A stretch of 64,000 nt of DNA from UBA965 sp040396955 (GTDB lineage: Bacteria; Chloroflexota; Chloroflexia; Chloroflexales; Roseiflexaceae): contig JBBAWX010000009.1 in the NCBI GenBank assembly GCA_040396955.1, forward strand, positions 1-64,000. The letters are read 5' to 3'. Below, one piece after another: positions 16,853 through 24,358 of the stretch. The first letter of the stretch is position 1. Each line of letters starts with the position of its first letter. A program made the position numbers and the translations under genes. The notes under the pieces are model-generated. The model saw only the letters and a list, made by a program, of their open reading frames with translations. It ran no database searches and was not told the DNA's origin.

Positions 16853-17293
16853 ATGAAAACCTATTCGCAAAAGGCATCAGAAGTATCACGCCAGTGGTAC
16901 GTGATTGATGGCGCAGGGCAGACTGTTGGTCGCCTGGCAACTCAGATTGCGACGCTGTTGCGTGGCAAACACAAGCCGACCTTCAGCCCCAATATCGACG
17001 GTGGCGATTTCGTGGTGGTTGTCAATGTGGAAAAAATCCAACTGATCGGCAAGAAGCAGGATCAGAAGATGTACTACCGCCACTCAAATTACCCGGGTGG
17101 CTTCAAAGCGGTGGCGTATCGCCGTATGTTGGCGACACATCCGGATCGGATTTTGCGCTTTGCGGTCAAAGGAATGTTGCCCAAGACCCGTTTGGGGCGC
17201 CGGCAGCTGATGAAGCTCCGCATCTATGCAGGTCAGAGCCACCCACATTTGGCTCAGCAACCAACCGTATTTGAGCCCAAGCCACGCGGCTAG
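16853..17293 (+). CDS. rplM: 50S ribosomal protein L13
   Basis: 146 residues from ATG 16853 (MKTYSQKASEVSRQWYVIDG), the usual MKTY opening; an ATG three codons earlier (16844) overlaps the truA stop and has poor upstream spacing. L13 is an early large-subunit assembly protein. HSNYPGGFKAV and AVKGMLPKTRLGR are diagnostic. Confidence 0.96.
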   Translation: MKTYSQKASEVSRQWYVIDGAGQTVGRLATQIATLLRGKHKPTFSPNIDGGDFVVVVNVEKIQLIGKKQDQKMYYRHSNYPGGFKAVAYRRMLATHPDRILRFAVKGMLPKTRLGRRQLMKLRIYAGQSHPHLAQQPTVFEPKPRG

Positions 17294-17314
17294 TACAACG
17301 ACGAGAGGGATACA

Positions 17315-17713
17315 ATGGCAGAGAAAAACTACTACCAAGGTACTGGTCGCCGCAAGACCGCTGTGGCTCGTGTGCGCTTGTACCGCGGCAATGGCGAAAT
17401 CGTGGTCAACGGTAAGAAGCCGGTCGACCACTTCGGACATCGCACGTTGTTCCAGAGCGAAATCGAACGCCCGTTGGTCGTGACCGGTCAGCTCGGTAGC
17501 TTCAATGTGCTGGTCAAGGTCTTCGGCGGCGGTATCTCCGGTCAGGCCGGTGCAATCCGCCACGGCATTGCCCGTGCCTTGCTCGACCTAGACGCCACCC
17601 TGCGCCCAACTCTGAAGAGCGCCGGCTTGTTGACCCGTGACCCACGTATGAAAGAGCGCAAAAAGGCCGGCTTGAAGCGTGCCCGTAAGCGCCCACAATA
17701 CACGAAGCGTTAG
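17315..17713 (+). CDS. rpsI: 30S ribosomal protein S9
   Basis: 132 residues, standard S9. Opens with YYQGTGRRKTAVARVRL, and the basic C-terminal tail ends RKRPQYTKR, whose last Arg contacts P-site tRNA. GAGAGGG precedes ATG 17315. Last gene of the ribosomal block; a strong hairpin follows 27 bp later. Confidence 0.97.
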   Translation: MAEKNYYQGTGRRKTAVARVRLYRGNGEIVVNGKKPVDHFGHRTLFQSEIERPLVVTGQLGSFNVLVKVFGGGISGQAGAIRHGIARALLDLDATLRPTLKSAGLLTRDPRMKERKKAGLKRARKRPQYTKR

Positions 17714-17740
17714 TGTTGCGTACGTTCGTCGTGTTTGCAA

Positions 17741-17772
17741 CAACCTCTGCCTGCGAAAGCAGGCAGAGGTTG
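17741..17772. terminator. Terminator hairpin after rpsI
   Basis: A perfect 14-bp stem (CAACCTCTGCCTGC / GCAGGCAGAGGTTG) with a GAAA tetraloop. The following sequence is only moderately T-rich (TGTCGTTGATTCTCTT). It lies between two converging genes and can serve both strands. Confidence 0.8.
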
Positions 17773-17806
17773 TGTCGTTGATTCTCTTGATTGGAGCGCT
17801 CCCACG

Positions 17807-18583
17807 CTACAACGTGTGAATGTGTGCCCTAATACGCGTGAAATCACCCGCTGGACCGGCAATTAGCGTGGGACTCCGTTTGCTGGGCAGAATGCTACGC
17901 ACGTCGAACTGATTGCCGTCGAGATCCCATACCGCACCACCAGCATTGTGGAGAAGTGCCAGTGCCGGGACAAGATCCCAGGCTTTGCACCGCGCAATTA
18001 ATGCACCGGTGGCCATGCCAGCAGCCACATAGGCAAGCGACATAATAGTAGCGCCGGTTGTGCGGATGCGCCCCGGGTACGAAATGCGGTATTTGCGGTG
18101 ACTATCCGATGGGACCGCCATCCATTCGTCGAGGAGCGGATTGGCGTTGTCTGCCGCCTGCAAGGGGCGCCCATTGCGCGTGGTCGTACCGCTGGCGTCC
18201 GCCACGAAGAGCTCGTCATTCATTGGGGCATAGACGACGCCGGCTATGGGCCGCCCTTGATAGAGCAACCCAACTCCGATGCACCATCCTGGTAACCCGC
18301 CAGCATAGGCAGATGTGCCGTCAATGGGGTCGATAACCCAGAGGTAGTCGGATTGATCGACACCACCAATGCCGTGGAGTGTCCCCTCTTCGCCAAGAAT
18401 TGCATGATCCGGGAAGTGGGTCCGTAGGCTGGCGACCAGTTGAGCCTCCACCGCTTGATCGGTGTGTGTGACAATCGATGTATCCGATTTCCTGGTAATT
18501 TCAAGCTGGTCGCGTTGCTGGCGTGCAAAATCACCACAAGCAACGACATGCGGGATGATTTGGGTCATGTCAATATGATTCAT
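17807..18583 (-). CDS. Inositol monophosphatase family protein
   Basis: 258 residues from ATG 18583. The metal-dependent phosphatase motifs are clear: LGEEGT near residues 64-69, DPIDGTSAY at 85-93, and the late WD motif in CKAWDLVPALALLHNAGG. Family members remove phosphate from inositol phosphate, histidinol phosphate, PAP or fructose bisphosphate; the substrate here cannot be told. The frame stays open upstream to 18646, but the family-like part begins at the chosen start. Transcribed towards the ribosomal operon, divergent from the HAD gene. Confidence 0.88.
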   Translation of the reverse strand: MNHIDMTQIIPHVVACGDFARQQRDQLEITRKSDTSIVTHTDQAVEAQLVASLRTHFPDHAILGEEGTLHGIGGVDQSDYLWVIDPIDGTSAYAGGLPGWCIGVGLLYQGRPIAGVVYAPMNDELFVADASGTTTRNGRPLQAADNANPLLDEWMAVPSDSHRKYRISYPGRIRTTGATIMSLAYVAAGMATGALIARCKAWDLVPALALLHNAGGAVWDLDGNQFDVRSILPSKRSPTLIAGPAGDFTRIRAHIHTL

Positions 18584-18595
18584 ACGTGCTTTCTG

Positions 18596-18624
18596 TTGTG
18601 GGGAATCACTGCATGGTATTATAC
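18596..18624 (+). promoter_or_regulatory. Possible promoter for the HAD gene
   Basis: TTGTGG (18596-18601) and TTATAC (18619-18624) with a 17-base spacer lie 34 bp before ATG 18659. Moderate match to sigma-70 type elements. Confidence 0.35.
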
Positions 18625-18658
18625 GTGGGAGTGGACGTACTGTCACGCCCGAGGAATT

Positions 18659-19333
18659 ATGCTCACCACGTTGCTTTTTGACCTTGATGATACCCTCTAC
18701 ACGCTAGATCGGCACCGCCAGCAGCATTTACAGCGAGCTTGGGCAGGCTGGTTGACCACCCTCGATGCCGCCCACCAACAAGCGGTACTGGCGCGTGCCG
18801 TCGCTGAGCGGATTTTTTTCCGTGATATGGACGATTTCTTGCAACGACAAGGGGTCGCTGATGCCACACTCCGTGCCGAGCTCTGCCAAAGCAGTCAATC
18901 CACATGGTTCGCTGATTTGGAGTTTGATGCTGGTGTGGTGCCGTTGCTTGATCGCTGTGCCGCTCAGTACCGACTCGGCCTGATTACCAACGGTCCGACT
19001 TGGACGCAACGGGCCAAAATTGCACAGCTCCAACTCCAGCGGTGGTTCGACGTGATGCTGGTTTCTGAAGAGGTAGGTGTAGAAAAGCCACATCCTCAGA
19101 TTTTTCATGTGGCCTTACAACGCCTCAACGTGGAGGTGAACGAATGTGTGATGATCGGAGATAATCCGAGTGCTGACATGCGTGGTGCAGATGCGGTGGG
19201 TATGCGTGGCATCTGGATCAACACGGGCGTTTTTGCATATGCTCCCGATATTACTCCTCCATGGTTGACCGTTCCCCATGTGACTGCGCTTGCGCCACAC
19301 ATTGAGAGGTGGGCATGGATGCACACCGACTAA
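18659..19333 (+). CDS. HAD-superfamily hydrolase
   Basis: 224 residues from ATG 18659, with GAGG just upstream. All four HAD motifs are present: DLDDT (8-12) with the nucleophile D8, LITNGP, the Lys in VEKPHPQIF, and GDNPSADMRGA. It looks like the group with pyrimidine nucleotidase YjjG and haloacid dehalogenase-like phosphatases; the substrate is unknown. Its end overlaps the next gene by 19 bp. Confidence 0.87.
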   Translation: MLTTLLFDLDDTLYTLDRHRQQHLQRAWAGWLTTLDAAHQQAVLARAVAERIFFRDMDDFLQRQGVADATLRAELCQSSQSTWFADLEFDAGVVPLLDRCAAQYRLGLITNGPTWTQRAKIAQLQLQRWFDVMLVSEEVGVEKPHPQIFHVALQRLNVEVNECVMIGDNPSADMRGADAVGMRGIWINTGVFAYAPDITPPWLTVPHVTALAPHIERWAWMHTD

Positions 19334-20985
19334 GTGACTACATGTCACAGGTATCGCTGAGCGATGCCACGACGATTGCGACAAGCCACGCACGCACCGA
19401 AGCAGCGTTTGTGGCGCAGATGAGTGAACCCACGCTATGGCGACCTTGGTACGGCAATCTGCCGAGGGCCGTGCGTGGCTTGCTCGATCGGGTTCGGCGT
19501 GCAGGTGGCCGTATGCCCATGTCAGTGTTATTGGCAATGGGCGGGCCGTTGCGTACCAACTTCGATACATTGTCGCCACGAACCCTGTTGAGTATTCACG
19601 ATCCATTGAGCCCACTCGAGCAACTGTTCGTACAGGGGGCCATCTGGCCCAGTCAGCGTGACTGGGTCATCCCTGCCGATGTCGAGGCGGTGCTCCCCGA
19701 CCAAGAACCACTGTTTGCAGCGGCGATGACCACGGTGCGGCAACTCGATGTACCACCGTCCCTCGATGAAATGCTCATACGGCTGGCCTTGTTGGCCCAC
19801 GACGGCCGCTTGGCGGTCCAGCAACATGGGCGAGTGTCGCATGCGGTGGCACAGCGCATTCAGGCTCCCGTGGTATATGTGCAGTGGTTGGTGGCCTGTT
19901 GTGTGGCTGGTGGCGCTCTCCACAATCAACACAACCGCTACCATACCACCGTGGTGATGCGTGATTGGTTGGCGCTGTCGTCGGCTCACCGCGCCCAAGA
20001 AATCGCTCGGGCGTGGCTCCAGGCGGCCTGGAGCGAGTGGGAGATGATCCCCAAGCGCAAATCGCCCGTCCTCGATGTACGCCAATCCCGCCGCATCGTG
20101 CTACAGGCGCTCCTTTCACATGTGCCAGAGACGTGGTGCGACATCGACGAAATGCTGACCTGTGTGCGCCTCGGCTGGCCGGACGTGATGCGCCCGCTTG
20201 GGGCGGACGTGCGCTGGCAGGTGCCAGCAGGCTGGCCAGCGACGTGGTATGCCGATGATGGGCAACTGCTACGGAGTATGCTCCTTGGGCCGTTGCAGTG
20301 GCTGGGGATGATAGAAAGCGCCGATGAGGGGCATGCGCTGCGGCGTAGCGCATTAGGCAGCTGGTTTGCCGGGTTAGCGGCAGCTCCGCACGAATCCCCA
20401 GTCATACCAGCAGTCCTTGAGCGTGATTTTAGCGTGATCATCATGGATCAGCGAAATCTGTGGGCGCGCTTTCAGCTATACCGCATTGGCACCTATGTTG
20501 ATGAAAGCACGGTGCAGTTGGCGCCGACCACCTTGAAAAAAGCCGTTGCGCAGGGGATGAGTGTCCCTGAATACATCGATATTCTGACACATATTGTGGG
20601 TGGAACACTACCATCGGCCATGCTGACCACCATCCAAAGCTGGGCTGAAGAAGTGGTACATGTGCAATTGCGCCATGCCAGCATGTTGACCTGCGCTGAT
20701 ATGCGTATTATCAACGACATCTGCGCTCATCCACGCATCGCGCGCCTCGATATTGAGCGCCTCAACGACACCACCGTGAAAGTGGCGTGGGGGCAGGCTG
20801 CCGAATGCATGAAAATACTGCGGGAATGTGGATATGTGGTTGATGGTGATGGGCTCCGGTGGTCGCTGTTTTCGCAATTGGAGCTTACTCTGCTCGAACA
20901 AGGGTTGAAAGCATTACCCACGAGCCCTGAAATCCAGCAATTACGCCAGCGTATGCAACACCTGCGCCGCCGTGAGGAGTCCTAG
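19315..20985 (+). CDS. Helicase-associated (XPB/Ssl2 N-terminal-like) protein without a motor
   Basis: 556 residues from ATG 19315 (GAGAGG six bases upstream). The C-terminal half (about 362-480) reads like the helicase-associated domain found N-terminal to bacterial XPB-type helicases: a VIIMDQRNLWARFQLYRIGTYV stretch followed by APTTLKKAVAQGMSVPEYIDIL. No Walker A, DEAD box or other ATPase motif was found. The N-terminal half looks like winged-helix segments. In other bacteria such a protein is often beside an XPB-like helicase; here recO follows after two bases. Role unknown, possibly DNA repair. Confidence 0.6.
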   Translation: MDAHRLSDYMSQVSLSDATTIATSHARTEAAFVAQMSEPTLWRPWYGNLPRAVRGLLDRVRRAGGRMPMSVLLAMGGPLRTNFDTLSPRTLLSIHDPLSPLEQLFVQGAIWPSQRDWVIPADVEAVLPDQEPLFAAAMTTVRQLDVPPSLDEMLIRLALLAHDGRLAVQQHGRVSHAVAQRIQAPVVYVQWLVACCVAGGALHNQHNRYHTTVVMRDWLALSSAHRAQEIARAWLQAAWSEWEMIPKRKSPVLDVRQSRRIVLQALLSHVPETWCDIDEMLTCVRLGWPDVMRPLGADVRWQVPAGWPATWYADDGQLLRSMLLGPLQWLGMIESADEGHALRRSALGSWFAGLAAAPHESPVIPAVLERDFSVIIMDQRNLWARFQLYRIGTYVDESTVQLAPTTLKKAVAQGMSVPEYIDILTHIVGGTLPSAMLTTIQSWAEEVVHVQLRHASMLTCADMRIINDICAHPRIARLDIERLNDTTVKVAWGQAAECMKILRECGYVVDGDGLRWSLFSQLELTLLEQGLKALPTSPEIQQLRQRMQHLRRREES

Positions 20986-20987
20986 CG

Positions 20988-21746
20988 ATGGCGGAGCGTT
21001 TATACCGTACCGAGGGGATTATCCTCAAACGTGTGGATGTGGGTGAGGCCGATCGATTGGTGACGGTGTTGGCGCCAGCTGGGAAGTTTTTGGCAACGGC
21101 CCGAGGAGTACGGAAAACAACCAGCAAACTGGCCGGCCACCTTGAGTTACTCAGCCACTGTCAACTACAGTTGGCACGTGGGCGGAGCCGAGATGTGATT
21201 ACACAGAGTATGGCTGTTGAGCGATTTGAAGCATTCCAGAGCAATTTGGTGGCCATGGCTGCTGGGTATTATGTGGCCGAAATGACCGATGCACTGGTGG
21301 CCGACGAAGAAGTAGCAGCGACCACATATCATGATTTGCTTGCCACGTTGCGGGCGTTACTCCACGCCACGGCAGTTGAAATGGTGGTGCATTGGTACAC
21401 GTTACGCCTCTGTGATGCAGCCGGATATCGACCGCAACTGGTCGAGTGTGTGGCCTGTGGCCAAACGCTGACGACTGCTGCGGAACGTTGGAGTGTTAGC
21501 CAGGGAGGCATGTTGTGTGATAACTGCCGACGTGTTGACGCACAGGCGCGTATGGTCGATTTGGCAACCTTCAAGGTGCTGCGGTTTGTACAGCGAGAAC
21601 CACTCACGCAGGTGCTCCATGTGCGCCAATCGCCAGAAGTGCATGCCCAAGTATTTACATTGATGCGCCAATGGGTGATGCGCATTAGCGAGCGCCCGCT
21701 ACGCTCAGCGGCTTTTTTTGACGATGTACGCGCCTATGATCCATAG
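20988..21746 (+). CDS. recO: DNA repair protein RecO
   Basis: 252 residues, normal for RecO, which loads RecA at gaps with RecR and anneals SSB-coated strands. An N-terminal OB fold (RTEGIILKRVDVGEADRLVTVL) is followed by a helical part and a zinc site with CVACG and CDNC pairs (about residues 148-180). Follows the helicase-associated gene so closely that they probably share an mRNA. Confidence 0.94.
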   Translation: MAERLYRTEGIILKRVDVGEADRLVTVLAPAGKFLATARGVRKTTSKLAGHLELLSHCQLQLARGRSRDVITQSMAVERFEAFQSNLVAMAAGYYVAEMTDALVADEEVAATTYHDLLATLRALLHATAVEMVVHWYTLRLCDAAGYRPQLVECVACGQTLTTAAERWSVSQGGMLCDNCRRVDAQARMVDLATFKVLRFVQREPLTQVLHVRQSPEVHAQVFTLMRQWVMRISERPLRSAAFFDDVRAYDP

Positions 21747-21860
21747 ACGGCTTGTGTGTGTTTGACTGAATAGAGTAAAATATAAACGATCAACCAATTC
21801 CAGCGTGATTGTGAGTATGAAGCTGGTCGTAAGGTTATCCACCATAGAGAGAGGCACCTG

Positions 21861-22403
21861 ATGAAAATCTTTCGTGATATTCTTGATGAACAAGAACACG
21901 TGTATGGAGTGTTTCGGCAACACTCCGTCTTTTTGATTGGTCGCATCATCACCGAAATTGTGCTGGTTGGCTTGGCCGTGTTCGTGATGGCAATGATCGG
22001 TGTGGTGTTGCCGAAGTACGATGTGCAGGCTGGGATATGGTCGGTCATCGCATCTGAGGTGTTATTGGTAATCGTGGGGGCCCTGATTATCAGTGCTGTC
22101 ATTGATGTATGGCGTTGGCGCTACAGTGCGACCATCATCACCAACCGACGCTTGATACGTTGTGAGGGTATTTTTCAGCGCTCAGTGACCGATATGTCGC
22201 TCCAGCGTATCAGTGAAATCAAGATGACCCAGTCGTTTTGGGGGCGTATCGTCGGGTATGCGAATTTCATGGTCATGAGCGAAGCGGAAACCGGCCAAGA
22301 AATCCGTGGCGTGGTAAATCCCATTGCATTTCGGACCGCCCTGGACGATGCCCGAGTCGGTGAAGTGCGTGATTTTATGCAAGATACCAAAAACCAACGC
22401 TGA
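21861..22403 (+). CDS. PH-domain membrane protein, copy 1
   Basis: 180 residues. Two transmembrane helices (about 24-48 and 60-83) are followed by a bacterial PH-like domain of the YdbT/YdbS type (TNRRLIRCEGIFQRSVTDM, then QSFWGRIVGYANFMV). Function of such proteins is poorly known; they are thought to act at the membrane. It is a close paralogue of the next gene. A TTGACT and TATAAA lie upstream at 21762 and 21781, with spacing too short for a confident promoter. Confidence 0.8.
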   Translation: MKIFRDILDEQEHVYGVFRQHSVFLIGRIITEIVLVGLAVFVMAMIGVVLPKYDVQAGIWSVIASEVLLVIVGALIISAVIDVWRWRYSATIITNRRLIRCEGIFQRSVTDMSLQRISEIKMTQSFWGRIVGYANFMVMSEAETGQEIRGVVNPIAFRTALDDARVGEVRDFMQDTKNQR

Positions 22404-22568
22404 CGATGTTTGCGTATATCAGTGGATTGGTCGGATAGATGCGATGCATCACGGTGGCCGGTAGATGTGGGCGCTTGTAGTAAAATACCCAGGGTGCCCC
22501 CACACCATCTCCCCCTTGGCCGCTGGGGAGCTTGTAGCACCGAGGTAGGTAGCGGAGAGGAGTGCCAG

Positions 22569-23468
22569 ATGAGCGTTACGAGCGATATTCTTGACGAAGA
22601 TGAGAACGTCTACGGGGTGTTTCGCCAGCATTACATGTTCTTGGTCGGCCAGATTATCACCGAGCTAATCTTGCTGGGGTTGGTGATTGTGGCAATGTCG
22701 ATGGTCGGAATGGTCCTCACCCAGTACCAACTCCGAAATGGCTGGTTGGAATCAATCATCTACGGGTTGTTGATTGTGGCGGCCGTAGTGCTCGTCGTGA
22801 GTGCCGTCATTGATGCGGTGCGCTGGTACTACAGCGCGACAATTGTGAGCACGCGACGCTTGATACGCCGTGAAGGCGTCTTTCAGCGCGCAGTGACCGA
22901 TATGTCGCTTCAGCGCATCAGTGAAATTAGCATGACCCAATCGTTTTGGGGGCGTATTGTGGGATATGCTGATTTTATGGTGACGAGTGAATCCGAAACC
23001 GGGCAAGAAATCCGTGGTGTGATGAATCCCATCGAATTCCGCACGGCGTTGGATGATGCACGGGTTGGTGAAGCGCGTGATTTTATACGCAGCCCCGACG
23101 GCAATCTGGTACAACTTCCAACCCAGGCAGATAGCAATATGCCTCCTTCAACCACCCAAGTGGTCGCCGCATCGGCTGACGAAGCACACCGTCTGCAGAT
23201 GTGGAGCATGCTTGAAGCCCTTTTTGAACAGGGCATTTTGTCTGAAGATGAGCTCGAAAGCAAGCGGCAACTGTTGTTTGAGCCCAAGCGGCGCTCTGCC
23301 CAGCCCATGGCAACTCAAGCCCCTGAATGGTCAGATGATGTGATGACTGATGATCACGACACGGAAACTCCCGCTGACCGCGATACACAGGCCCGCGACA
23401 CACAGCCTGATGTTCGCGCGATGCCACCGCTCCCACCACGCACAACGAATTGGGAAGATGAGAAGTAA
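22569..23468 (+). CDS. PH-domain membrane protein with SHOCT tail, copy 2
   Basis: 299 residues from ATG 22569, where GGAGAGGAG sits upstream. Residues 1-180 repeat copy 1 almost part for part (two membrane helices, PH-like domain). The extra C-terminal part has a SHOCT motif near 225-255 (LEALFEQGILSEDELESKR) and a low-complexity acidic and proline-rich end. SHOCT motifs are thought to mediate oligomerisation. The pair arose by tandem duplication; the third gene in line is punA, two bases downstream. Confidence 0.8.
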   Translation: MSVTSDILDEDENVYGVFRQHYMFLVGQIITELILLGLVIVAMSMVGMVLTQYQLRNGWLESIIYGLLIVAAVVLVVSAVIDAVRWYYSATIVSTRRLIRREGVFQRAVTDMSLQRISEISMTQSFWGRIVGYADFMVTSESETGQEIRGVMNPIEFRTALDDARVGEARDFIRSPDGNLVQLPTQADSNMPPSTTQVVAASADEAHRLQMWSMLEALFEQGILSEDELESKRQLLFEPKRRSAQPMATQAPEWSDDVMTDDHDTETPADRDTQARDTQPDVRAMPPLPPRTTNWEDEK

Positions 23469-23470
23469 TC

Positions 23471-24298
23471 ATGGCACATGACATGACTGCAATTGAAACA
23501 GCGCTCCAGGCGATTCGCCAACGTACCGCCCTCGTACCACGCGTCGGAATCATATTGGGATCCGGATTGGGCGCTCTTGCCGACGAACTCGCTGACGCCG
23601 TCGTCATCCCGTATGCCGATATTCCCGGATTCCCGCTTTCCACGGTGCACGGCCACCGCGGTGAGTTGGCACTCGGAGTGCTGTCGGGCACTCCGGTGGT
23701 GGTCATGCGTGGACGCTTTCATTTTTATGAAGGCTACGACATGCACCAAGTCACCTTCCCTGTGCGTGTGATGCGCGCTCTCGGGTGTGAGGTGCTCATC
23801 GCCACCAACGCTGCCGGCGGCTTACGCCCAGATTGGCCTGTGGGTGAATTGGTCTGCTTACGCGACCATATCTTTATGCCCGGGTTAGCTGGACATAATC
23901 CACTCCGCGGCCCCAACGATGAACGGCTCGGCGTACGCTTCGTGCCCATGCTCCATGCGTATGACGCACAGCTCCGTCAGTTGGCGCAACAGGTGGCGAG
24001 CGCCCAACATACCACTCTCCGTGAAGGGGTGTACATCATGGTGGCAGGCCCATCGTTTGAGACCGGCGCAGAATTGCGCATGTGCCAAATCATGGGCGCC
24101 GATGTGGTCGGTATGTCAACAGCCCCCGAAGTCATCGTGGCGACCCATGCAGGGATGCGCGTATTGGCCATCTCGTTGGTGACCAACCAGGCATTGCCCG
24201 ATGGTAGCCCTGCCAATCATGCTGAGGTCATTGAAGCCGGTGAAGCGGCCCGACCGCGGTTTGGTCAGCTGTTGAAAGGCATCGTTGCTCAGTTGTAG
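23471..24298 (+). CDS. punA: Purine nucleoside phosphorylase
   Basis: 275 residues, a PNP-I type trimeric enzyme that splits inosine or guanosine with phosphate. Seen: phosphate-binding GSGLG near 31-35, the HGHRGELALG loop, RFHFYEGYD, ATNAAGGL, and the base-binding region GPSFETGAELRM, with SLVTNQA near the end. These residues match the inosine/guanosine-specific branch. A bidirectional terminator follows. Confidence 0.93.
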   Translation: MAHDMTAIETALQAIRQRTALVPRVGIILGSGLGALADELADAVVIPYADIPGFPLSTVHGHRGELALGVLSGTPVVVMRGRFHFYEGYDMHQVTFPVRVMRALGCEVLIATNAAGGLRPDWPVGELVCLRDHIFMPGLAGHNPLRGPNDERLGVRFVPMLHAYDAQLRQLAQQVASAQHTTLREGVYIMVAGPSFETGAELRMCQIMGADVVGMSTAPEVIVATHAGMRVLAISLVTNQALPDGSPANHAEVIEAGEAARPRFGQLLKGIVAQL

Positions 24299-24312
24299 TA
24301 CTGTGAAACAGT

Positions 24313-24351
24313 AGCCCCCCACGTGCTCTTGCACGTGGGGGGCTGATTTTT
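24313..24351. terminator. Bidirectional terminator
   Basis: A perfect 14-bp stem (AGCCCCCCACGTGC / GCACGTGGGGGGCT) with a TCTT loop, followed by GATTTTT on the + strand. It separates convergent punA and the acylase gene. Confidence 0.88.
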
Positions 24352-24358
24352 GCGCTAG

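Noticed and set aside
21835..21843. TTATCCACC as a DnaA box and a possible replication origin
   Set aside because: Only one such site, no cluster, no dnaA or dnaN nearby, and the AT-rich region 20 kb away lacks DnaA boxes.
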